Source of the DNA: VFKU01 sp964620045
Lineage (GTDB): Bacteria > Hydrogenedentota > Hydrogenedentia > Hydrogenedentales > GCA-2746185
Direction: 5' to 3'
DNA: 64,000 bases
Assembly (NCBI GenBank): GCA_964620045.1
Contig: CAZUJL010000022.1
Coordinates: forward strand, 1-64,000
Positions within the stretch are counted from its first letter, which is position 1, and each line of letters begins with the position of its first letter. Shown here piece after piece: positions 27,661 to 34,387 of this stretch. Under the pieces are notes generated by a model. The model saw only the letters and a program-made list of their open reading frames with translations, was not told the origin of the DNA and searched no databases. A program made the position numbers and the translations under genes.

Positions 27661-28950
27661 ATGGTGCTACGGTTTGGTGTGGCGGGTGTGCTCGCGGCGG
27701 GCGCGATTTGTGCCGGCGCGGCGGCAGACGAGAAGGTCACGTTCACGAAAGACGTGCTTCCGATTCTGCAAGAGAACTGCGTGAAGTGTCACCGGCCCGG
27801 CGGCGACAACATTGCCGGCATGGTGGCGCCGATGTCGCTGATGACGTACGACGAAGTGCGTCCGTGGGCGAAGGCGGTGGCGAAGGCGGTAACCGAGAAG
27901 AAGATGCCGCCGTGGTTCACGACCGAGCAGTTCCACGGCATTTTCGAGAACGAGCGCGTGCTGAGCGAGCAGGAAGTGCAAACGATTGTTTCCTGGGCGA
28001 GCAGCGGCGCGGCGCGCGGCAATCCGCAGGATGCGCCGGCCCCGGTGGTGTTTGAAGACACGGGCGGCTGGCTGACGGGTACGCCGGACCTCGTGGTGAA
28101 AATGCCGGAGCCGTACTTCGTGAAGGACGACGTGGAAGACATCTACGTCAATTTTGTGACCGACCCGATTTCCGAAGCGGACCTGCCGAAGGACCGCTGG
28201 CTGCGCGCGATTGAGTGGCGCGGACAGAGCGAAGTCGTGCATCACATTGTGGGCGGCGCGAGCGTGAAAGACGCGAACGGCGACCAGCTTTACTACGAAC
28301 TCGGCTCCATTGCGCCGGGCGAAGAGGGCATGCTGTTCCCCGAGGGCCACGGCAAACTGTTGCCGAAGGGATCGAAGGTCCATTTCCAGATGCACTACCA
28401 CAAGGAAAGCGGACCGGGGACGGGCACGTGGGACCAGTCGATGGTCTCGTTCCGCTTCTGGGACGAAGAGAAGGACCCGAAGATCCAGTACGCGATGGCG
28501 CGCTCGGGCATTTCGAACCACACGTTTGAGATTCCGCCGAACCACGAAGCGTGGCCGGTGGGCGCGGCGATCACGTTTGACGAAGACACGACGATCCACG
28601 CGCTGCACCCGCACATGCACCTGCGCGGGAAGGACGCGCGGTACATCGCCTACTACCCCGACGGCTCGCAGGAAGAGTTGCTGTGGGTGCCGAATTTCGA
28701 CTTCAACTGGCAATTGGACTACACGTACGCCGAGCCGAAGAAAGTGCCGGCGGGTACGCGCGTGGAATTCACGGCGCACTACGACAACTCGCCGGACAAT
28801 ATCTACAACCCGGACCCGACCATTTCGATGGCGTGGGGCGGGCCGACGACGATGGAAATGATGATTGGGTATATCGCCTTCTGCAATACGGAACCGAGCG
28901 ATAACCCCATGCCGGCGGCGCGCAAGGCGACGGGCGAAGCCTCGGAGTGA
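27661..28950 (+). CDS. Cytochrome c-fused copper monooxygenase (PHM-like), copy 4
   Basis: A 429-residue secreted protein. I prefer ATG 27661 (AGGGAG eight bases upstream; signal MVLRFGVAGVLAAGAICAGA) over the in-frame ATG 27625, which overlaps the previous stop. Haem site CVKCH, then MPPWFT. Copper ligands: VVHHIV, MHYHKESGPGTG, HPHMHLRG, and Met of GPTTMEM, where Glu replaces the conserved Asp two residues before... the aligned DEM reads MEM. The GxxMVAPMS segment is shared with copies 1 and 3. Followed by a hairpin terminator, then the DUF2911-like and PQQ dehydrogenase genes. Confidence 0.85.
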   Translation: MVLRFGVAGVLAAGAICAGAAADEKVTFTKDVLPILQENCVKCHRPGGDNIAGMVAPMSLMTYDEVRPWAKAVAKAVTEKKMPPWFTTEQFHGIFENERVLSEQEVQTIVSWASSGAARGNPQDAPAPVVFEDTGGWLTGTPDLVVKMPEPYFVKDDVEDIYVNFVTDPISEADLPKDRWLRAIEWRGQSEVVHHIVGGASVKDANGDQLYYELGSIAPGEEGMLFPEGHGKLLPKGSKVHFQMHYHKESGPGTGTWDQSMVSFRFWDEEKDPKIQYAMARSGISNHTFEIPPNHEAWPVGAAITFDEDTTIHALHPHMHLRGKDARYIAYYPDGSQEELLWVPNFDFNWQLDYTYAEPKKVPAGTRVEFTAHYDNSPDNIYNPDPTISMAWGGPTTMEMMIGYIAFCNTEPSDNPMPAARKATGEASE

Positions 28951-28974
28951 ACCTACGGTGAATCGTTAAGTCTG

Positions 28975-29007
28975 GCCCCGGAATCCAATGTGGTTCCGGG
29001 GCTTTCG
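28975..29007 (+). terminator. Hairpin terminator after copy 4
   Basis: Perfect 9-bp stem GCCCCGGAA/TTCCGGGGC with a 10-base loop followed by TTTCGTTT, 24 bases after the stop at 28950. Confidence 0.7.
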
Positions 29008-29079
29008 TTTGGTAGAGTGGCAACGTTTCCTATTCCAGTGGCGCGAAGCCACGCGGCTGCGCAAATGAGGACATTCGAC

Positions 29080-29760
29080 ATGACGAATACGCGGAAGGTG
29101 TGGGCGATCGTGGGCGCGGTGCTGCTGTGCGTGGAAGCACAGGTTTGTTTCGCGCAACAACAACCGGCGCAGACGACGACTCCGCCGGCGGACGTGGCGG
29201 CGGGCGGCGAGGATGCGCCGCTGGAAGGCGCGAGCAATGCCGCGGGCGGAACTGCGGAGGCACAAGCGCGCGCGCGACGTCGCATGCAAACCACGACGAC
29301 GGCGGCGCTGAAGATCGGCGACAAGAACATCAGCATGCTGGCGGCGATCCTGAAAGCGGACGCGCCGGACTATGCGTTGATCGACAAACTTAAAGAAGGC
29401 GACGTGCTGCAGATTACGCGCAGCCAGGCGATCAAGTTGAAGACCGATTTGCCGCTCACCTTCGGCGATGTGACGCTGAAAACCGAGAACGTCGCGAAGG
29501 GTTATGCCGGCGTGTACAGCTTGTGGATCAAGAAGACCGCGGACGGCTGGGCGTTTGTGTTCAACCAGAAGCCGGACGTATGGGGCACGATGTATGACGC
29601 GGCCGCGAATGTTGGCGAGGTGAAGGTTGAACATGGCGCGCCGGAAAAGACCGACGAAGGCCTGAAGTTTGCGATCGAGCAGCAGGGCACGGACGGCGGT
29701 ACGATCAAAATCTCGTGGGGCGCGCACCAGTGGTCCGCCAAGTTCGCCATCGCCCAGTGA
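29080..29760 (+). CDS. Secreted DUF2911-like protein, second copy
   Basis: A 226-residue protein. The start ATG 29080 has GAGG about nine bases upstream and gives a signal peptide (MTNTRKVWAIVGAVLLCVEA...CFAQ). After a low-complexity Gln/Thr/Pro/Ala linker, the C-terminal domain has LTFGDVTLKTENVAKG, YAGVYSLWIKKTADGW, VFNQKPDVWGTMYD and ISWGAHQWSAKF, closely paralleling the protein at 4248-5261. It ends in TGA overlapping the GTG of the PQQ dehydrogenase, so the pair is coupled. Function unknown; the coupling suggests an accessory of the dehydrogenase or of the upstream monooxygenases. Confidence 0.8.
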   Translation: MTNTRKVWAIVGAVLLCVEAQVCFAQQQPAQTTTPPADVAAGGEDAPLEGASNAAGGTAEAQARARRRMQTTTTAALKIGDKNISMLAAILKADAPDYALIDKLKEGDVLQITRSQAIKLKTDLPLTFGDVTLKTENVAKGYAGVYSLWIKKTADGWAFVFNQKPDVWGTMYDAAANVGEVKVEHGAPEKTDEGLKFAIEQQGTDGGTIKISWGAHQWSAKFAIAQ

Positions 29761-31778
29761 GCCGCCTCGGGATCGTTTGCACGGTACTCCTCGCCTGCTT
29801 CGCGGGCGCCACGGTGGCGTTTGCGGAAGGCTACGACACCTCCGCGGGCGAATGGCCCACCTACGGCGGCGACCTGTATAGCCACAAGTATTCGCCGCTG
29901 GACCAGATCAACGGGGAGAACTTCTCCAAGCTGCAGGTCGTGTGGCGGTGGAAATCCGCCGACGAATGGATCAGCAAAACGGTATCCGGCGGCGAATGGT
30001 GGTCGAAGTCCACGCCGGTGTTCGACGACTTACAAAAAGACAATCCCAACCGCTGGCGCGGCGGGCTTGTGCCCCGGCTTGCGGGATTCAAGGCGACGCC
30101 GCTGATGGTGGGCGGCAAGTTGTACGTCACGACCGCGCTGTACCAAGCGGCGGCGATCGACGCGAAGACCGGCGAGACGCTGTGGGTCTTCAATCCGAAG
30201 AGCTACGAAACCGGCACGCCGACGATGAGCATCTATTGGAACCATCGCGGGGCGGCGTATTGGACGGACGGCACAGACGAGCGCATTTTCTGGGGCACGG
30301 GCGACGCGTATCTGTGGTGCGTGGATGCGAAGACCGGGCGGCCGTGCGCGGATTTCGGCGACGGCGGCCGCGTGGACATTGCGAAGGATGTGCCGCGCGC
30401 GGAGCGCGACAAGCGCGACTATTTGAACGCGCTGCTGTACTCGTGCGCCTCTCCCCCACTCGTGGTGAACAACGTTGTGATCACGGGGCAGTCGATCGCC
30501 GATCGCCGCGTAGTGAAGGAAGCGCCGCCGGGCTATGTGCGCGGTTGGGATGCGAAGACCGGCGCGTTGAAGTGGACGTTCAACAGCGTGCCGCAGGCGG
30601 GCGAGTTCGGCAACGAGACCTGGGAAAACGGCTCGGCCGAATACTCCGGCAATTCGAATGTGTGGACGCAGATGAGCGCCGACCCGGAACTCGGGCTGGT
30701 GTATTTGCCGACGGGCACGCCGACGAACGACTTTTACGGCGGGCATCGCCTGGGCGATAACCTGTTTGCCGAATGCGTGATCGCGGTGAACGTCGAGACC
30801 GGCGAGCGCGTGTGGCATTTCCAGACCGTGCACCATGGCCTGTGGGACTACGACAATCCCGCGGCGCCGAACCTTGTGGATATCGTCGTGGACGGCAAGC
30901 CGATCAAGGCCGTCGCGCAGGTGACGAAGCAAGGGTTTGTATTTGCGTTCGATCGCGCGACCGGCAAGCCCATCTGGCCAATTGAAGAGAAGCCGGTGAT
31001 TACGGAATCAAACATTCCAGGCGAGCGCCCGGCGGCGACGCAGCCGATGCCGACGAAACCGCTTGCGTTCGAATACCAGGGCGTGAAAGAAGACGACCTG
31101 ATCGACTTTACGCCGGAGCTGCACCAGTTGGCGCTGGACATTGTGAAGGAGTACACGATCGGGCCGCTGTTTACGCCGCCGATGCTGGGCAAGGCGACGA
31201 TCATGCGACCGGGTCTCGGCGGTGGCGCGAACTGGACCGGCGCGGCGGTGGATCCGGAGACGGGCGTCTTGTATGTGCCGTCGGTGGCTGGATACTCGGT
31301 CGTGCATTTCTTCACGCCGGGCGCGGACGTAAACGGGAACCTCGACTATACGCACGGCGCGCGCGGCGGACTGGCGCAGGGCCCCAAGGGCCTGCCGCTA
31401 TTCAAACCGCCGTACTCGCGCGTGACGGCGATCGATATGAACACGGGCGAGCACCTGTGGTGGGTGCCGACGGGCAATGGTGACAACGTGCGGAACCATC
31501 CGGACTTGAAGGCGCTGAACCTGCCGCCGGTGGGTGGCGATGGCGAGACCGGGCCGCTGCTGACGAAGACGGTGCTTGTGATCGGCCTTGCGCCGACCGA
31601 AGGCGCGCCGACGCTGACCGCGTACGACAAGAAAACCGGCGCGGTGCTGGGTTCAGTCGAGCTGCCCGGCAAACCGGTGAGCACGCCGATGACGTATCTC
31701 TACGACGGCAAGCAATACATCGCGCTCACCTGCGGCGGAGCGACGCCGGAATTGGTCGCGCTCGCGCTTCCTGAATAG
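29757..31778 (+). CDS. PQQ-dependent dehydrogenase (quinoprotein)
   Basis: A 673-residue secreted beta-propeller enzyme starting at GTG 29757, with a signal peptide (VSRLGIVCTVLLACFAGATVAFAEGY). Propeller blades carry WPTYGGDLYSHKYSPLDQIN, LYVTTALYQAAAIDAKTGE, a VFAFDRATGKPIWPIEE blade and ITGQSIADRR. The WDYDNPAAPNL segment after HHG matches the catalytic-Asp region of membrane-glucose-dehydrogenase-like quinoproteins. There is no CxxCH, so electrons must leave through separate cytochromes such as the dihaem protein at 22606. Oxidises a sugar or alcohol to lactone, aldehyde or acid in the periplasm; substrate unknown. No PQQ biosynthesis genes are in the window. Confidence 0.88.
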   Translation: MSRLGIVCTVLLACFAGATVAFAEGYDTSAGEWPTYGGDLYSHKYSPLDQINGENFSKLQVVWRWKSADEWISKTVSGGEWWSKSTPVFDDLQKDNPNRWRGGLVPRLAGFKATPLMVGGKLYVTTALYQAAAIDAKTGETLWVFNPKSYETGTPTMSIYWNHRGAAYWTDGTDERIFWGTGDAYLWCVDAKTGRPCADFGDGGRVDIAKDVPRAERDKRDYLNALLYSCASPPLVVNNVVITGQSIADRRVVKEAPPGYVRGWDAKTGALKWTFNSVPQAGEFGNETWENGSAEYSGNSNVWTQMSADPELGLVYLPTGTPTNDFYGGHRLGDNLFAECVIAVNVETGERVWHFQTVHHGLWDYDNPAAPNLVDIVVDGKPIKAVAQVTKQGFVFAFDRATGKPIWPIEEKPVITESNIPGERPAATQPMPTKPLAFEYQGVKEDDLIDFTPELHQLALDIVKEYTIGPLFTPPMLGKATIMRPGLGGGANWTGAAVDPETGVLYVPSVAGYSVVHFFTPGADVNGNLDYTHGARGGLAQGPKGLPLFKPPYSRVTAIDMNTGEHLWWVPTGNGDNVRNHPDLKALNLPPVGGDGETGPLLTKTVLVIGLAPTEGAPTLTAYDKKTGAVLGSVELPGKPVSTPMTYLYDGKQYIALTCGGATPELVALALPE

Positions 31779-31817
31779 ATCGACAAATCAAAGTCCGTTC
31801 ACAGGGGTTTTAATCTC

Positions 31818-32636
31818 ATGACCAGCCCTATCCCTGACTTTTCGGCGTGCAGGGAGCGTATTGACAGGGCAAATAGCAAAGCCCAATTCGTTATAGATCA
31901 ATGGAAATCTCTTCACGAGAACAACCGACCAAAAACATCTCTCAAAGACAAGGGTGACGGACGACATATCATCTGCGTAACATCTCCCAGCATTCCGTCT
32001 AGCCTCGCGCTCGAATTGGGCGAAGTTCTCTATCAAATTCGCGCTGCACTAGATAATGCCGTTTACGCCAGTTGCGTTTGTGATTGCACCAACGACTTTA
32101 CCAAGTACGAAAGAGACATTGGATTTCCTGTTTGTGCTACACCCAAATCTTTCAAAGATCGCGTTGAGCACAAATGTTTGGATAAGAAGCGCATTCAGAT
32201 TCTTCGAACTATACAACCGTTTTACACCGACAATATGCCGAACGAATTTAAGTTCAGGTGTTACTCTTGGGCCTTTCATGTTCTTAACGAGTGGGCCAAA
32301 ATCGATAGGCATCGACGATTGCATGTTCTCACTGCAGCATTCTTTGACCCATCGATAAGCTTTACATTCGGAAAACAGGTTGTCATTGCTAACCCAACGC
32401 TCTACAAAATTCAGTTTCTGGAAGGTGAAACCGACATAGGGGAATTGACCATCATCAATCCACATGGCACCCCGACGACCATGGATACGGAAACAAACTC
32501 GATATTCGATATCGAGATTGGGATCAAGGAGCCTCCTTTGCCCTTGGTTCAAGAAGACACGTTGACTCACCGTCTCAACACAATCTTCGAGGCGTCAAGA
32601 GCCATTATCCAAGCCTTTCAAGAAAGCTATTCGTAA
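31818..32636 (+). CDS. Low-GC hypothetical protein, likely acquired
   Basis: A 272-residue protein with no signal peptide, preceded by an AGGGG site. Base composition is far more AT-rich than all neighbours, and codons such as AAA, ATT, TTT and ACA are common. It contains LGEVLYQIRAALDNAVYASC, a pattern (LxxxRxALDxxxY) I have seen in many hypothetical proteins of phage and mobile regions, and clustered Cys residues (SCVCDC). No catalytic motif is clear. Isolated between the PQQ operon and the structured RNA unit, it looks like a cargo gene inserted by transfer, though no integrase or repeat borders it. Confidence 0.7.
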   Translation: MTSPIPDFSACRERIDRANSKAQFVIDQWKSLHENNRPKTSLKDKGDGRHIICVTSPSIPSSLALELGEVLYQIRAALDNAVYASCVCDCTNDFTKYERDIGFPVCATPKSFKDRVEHKCLDKKRIQILRTIQPFYTDNMPNEFKFRCYSWAFHVLNEWAKIDRHRRLHVLTAAFFDPSISFTFGKQVVIANPTLYKIQFLEGETDIGELTIINPHGTPTTMDTETNSIFDIEIGIKEPPLPLVQEDTLTHRLNTIFEASRAIIQAFQESYS

Positions 32637-32833
32637 AACCAAATCTACATACATTCGCGCAGCGTAACTTCGGACAATCTAGGCAAAAGTCACGCATACA
32701 ATTCCTCAAAAACCCCTTATTTTTCGCTGAATTCATTCCTCTATCGGATCGCCGAAAGTGTGGTTTTATACGCCTCGGATCGCTATATGTAGTGATCTGG
32801 CAAGAAGAATTTTCAATTCGTAGAAAATAATCG
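32637..32833. other. AT-rich spacer without recognised gene
   Basis: The 197 bases between the low-GC gene and the strong promoter are AT-rich. Only a minus-strand 93-codon frame (32605-32886) exists, with unconvincing composition. It ends immediately before the promoter at 32834. Confidence 0.5.
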
Positions 32834-32862
32834 TTGACATGCACAATATGTTGTGTTATAAA
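32834..32862 (+). promoter_or_regulatory. Strong sigma-70 promoter with operator-like dyad
   Basis: TTGACA (32834-32839), a 17-base spacer, and TATAAA (32857-32862): near-consensus. The spacer contains the perfect inverted repeat CACAA-TATG-TTGTG (32842-32855), a candidate repressor site. Predicted transcription start is about 32869. Confidence 0.8.
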
Positions 32863-32868
32863 GGTCGC

Positions 32869-33118
32869 GGTGTCAGGGGGTGACACAGCAGGGGGACCGG
32901 ACGGCGTTCACATCTCTCCACAGCCCAGCAGCGTGGACGCACCAACGGACGGTAATTGGCTCTGCAACGAGTTTGACGGAACGCGGTGACCGCAGCCCAC
33001 CCGCCCCGTCGTTTGTAGCTCGGACCCGTGCCTAGCGCCAGGTATACGGAGTTACACCCATAGACACACCCCGCAATGTACGGGCGGTGGGTTTCGACCC
33101 ACCGCCCCGTCTCTTTTT
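32869..33118 (+). ncRNA. Predicted structured non-coding RNA or leader, about 250 nt
   Basis: The region runs from a near-consensus promoter to a strong intrinsic terminator and has no convincing ORF. Local structures visible by eye: GTGTCA-GGGGG-TGACAC at the 5' end, GCGG-TGA-CCGC in the middle, and TGTAGCTC pairing with GAGTTACA around an inner CGTGCC/GGTATACG stem near the 3' end. GCGG...TGTC at the 5' end could also pair with GACA...CCGC just before the terminator. I could not match it to tmRNA, RNase P, SRP or a known riboswitch. It may be an independent RNA or a regulated leader for the transhydrogenase gene beginning at 33223. Confidence 0.6.
33082..33118 (+). terminator. Intrinsic terminator with UUCG tetraloop
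   Basis: Perfect 11-bp stem GGGCGGTGGGT/ACCCACCGCCC closed by a TTCG tetraloop and followed by CCGTCTCTTTTT. Very strong, plus strand. Confidence 0.9.
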
Positions 33119-33129
33119 AGGGCGCAGGA

Positions 33130-33195
33130 TTGAACTCCCGCGAGGGGGTGTATAGACTACGGCCCTTCCAGTGGGCCGCATTTCGCGGGTTTTTT
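33130..33195 (+). promoter_or_regulatory. Leader with attenuator-like hairpin before pntA
   Basis: CCCGCG (33137-33142) pairs with CGCGGG (33184-33189), enclosing CGGCCC/GGGCCG (33160-33165 and 33173-33178); six T residues follow directly. A weak promoter, TTGAAC with TATAGA 15 bases later (33130-33156), overlaps the left arm. The arrangement resembles a second terminator or attenuator 28 bases before the ATG at 33223. Confidence 0.5.
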
Positions 33196-33222
33196 CTTAA
33201 TTTTTGGGCCTTGTCCTCATTC

Positions 33223-34359
33223 ATGAAAATTTTTGTTCCGAGAGAGACCTTTCCGGGCGAAACCCGGGTGGCGCTGCTTCCCGCGACGGTCAAAAAGCTC
33301 GTGGGCGTCGGCGCGGAGGTATCCATTGAGCCCGGCCTTGGGCGCATCATCGGGATTGAGGATGCGGCGTACACCGAGGTGGGCGCGACGCTGAGCGATG
33401 CCACCGCGGGCCTGGGCAACGCGGACATCGTGGTGCGCCTGCGCCGGCCGGCGGCCGGTGATATCGCGCAGATGCGCGAGGGCGCCGTGGTTGTTGGCCT
33501 GCTCGACCCCTTCACGAATGCGGACGGGCTGCGCGCGCTGGCCGCGCGGAAGATCTCCGCGATTTCGATGGAAATGATTCCGCGCACGACGCTGGCGCAG
33601 AAAATGGACGTGCTCAGCTCGCAGGCAAACCTGGCGGGGTATGTGGCCGTGATTCTGGCGGCCGAGCGGCTGGATAAAGTGCTGCCGATGATGATGACGC
33701 CGGCGGGCACGATCTCGCCGTCGAAGGTGTTCATCATCGGCGTCGGCGTGGCGGGTCTGCAGGCGATCGCGACGGCGCGGCGGCTTGGCGCGCGCGTGGA
33801 AGCATTCGACACGCGGCCGGTGGTGGAAGAACAGGTGCAATCGCTCGGCGCGAAGTTCGTGAAGATTGATCTCGGCGAGACCGGCCAGACGGCGCAGGGC
33901 TACGCCAAAGAACTCACGCCGGAACAGCAGGCCATGCAGCGCGCGGGCATGGCAAAGGCGTGCGCGCAGGCGGATATTGTGATCACGACGGCGCAGTTGT
34001 TCGGCAAACCCGCGCCGCGATTGGTGACGGCGGAGATGATCGCCGGCATGAAGCCGGGCAGCGTGGTCGTGGACCTCGCGGTCGAGAGCGGTGGCAATGT
34101 CGAAGGCTCGAAGCTCGACGAAGAAGTGCTTGTGAACGGCGTGCGCATCATCGGCCTTGGAAATCTTCCGGGGCATGTGGCGTCGGTGGCGAGCCAGATG
34201 TACTCCGCGAACGTCGGCAGCTTGATCGAACATTTCTGGGACAAGACCGAGAAGCGCCTGCAGCTCAAGCTGGACGACGACATCATGAAGGGCGCGCTGG
34301 TGACGCACGGCGGCGAAATCGTGAATCCGATGCTGAAGGAACGCGTGGGCGCGGCCTGA
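33223..34359 (+). CDS. pntA: NAD(P) transhydrogenase alpha subunit 1 / alanine dehydrogenase family
   Basis: A 378-residue soluble protein of the PntA-alanine dehydrogenase family starting at ATG 33223. N-terminal motif ETFPGETRVALLPATVKKL, then a Rossmann NAD site GVGVAGLQAIATARRLGARV followed by EAFDTRP. The segment AKELTPEQQAMQRAGMAKA between the dinucleotide fold and the C-terminal part is typical of transhydrogenase alpha-1 (PntAA) rather than alanine dehydrogenase. It would bind NAD(H) for proton-coupled hydride exchange with NADP(H). However, no membrane alpha-2 or beta subunit follows; the next gene is convergent, leaving this subunit orphaned within the window. Confidence 0.88.
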   Translation: MKIFVPRETFPGETRVALLPATVKKLVGVGAEVSIEPGLGRIIGIEDAAYTEVGATLSDATAGLGNADIVVRLRRPAAGDIAQMREGAVVVGLLDPFTNADGLRALAARKISAISMEMIPRTTLAQKMDVLSSQANLAGYVAVILAAERLDKVLPMMMTPAGTISPSKVFIIGVGVAGLQAIATARRLGARVEAFDTRPVVEEQVQSLGAKFVKIDLGETGQTAQGYAKELTPEQQAMQRAGMAKACAQADIVITTAQLFGKPAPRLVTAEMIAGMKPGSVVVDLAVESGGNVEGSKLDEEVLVNGVRIIGLGNLPGHVASVASQMYSANVGSLIEHFWDKTEKRLQLKLDDDIMKGALVTHGGEIVNPMLKERVGAA

Positions 34360-34365
34360 ACTACA

Positions 34366-34387
34366 GGGCGACCACGGGGGGTCGCCC
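34366..34387. repeat. Short hairpin repeat GGGCG-ACC type
   Basis: GGGCGACC-ACGGGG-GGTCGCCC, a perfect 8-bp stem followed by CTAC, between the convergent ends of pntA and rimK. A compensated variant (GGGCGGCC/GGCCGCCC, same loop) occurs at 60003-60024. It may double as a bidirectional terminator. Confidence 0.65.

Noticed and set aside
32605..32886. 93-codon minus-strand frame over the AT-rich spacer
   Set aside because: Overlaps a strong plus-strand promoter and a coding end; composition gives no support.
32869..33118. tmRNA or tRNA-like molecule, because GGTGGGTTTCGACCCACC resembles a T arm
   Set aside because: That segment is better explained as an 11-bp terminator stem with a TTCG tetraloop; no acceptor stem, CCA end or tag ORF is visible.
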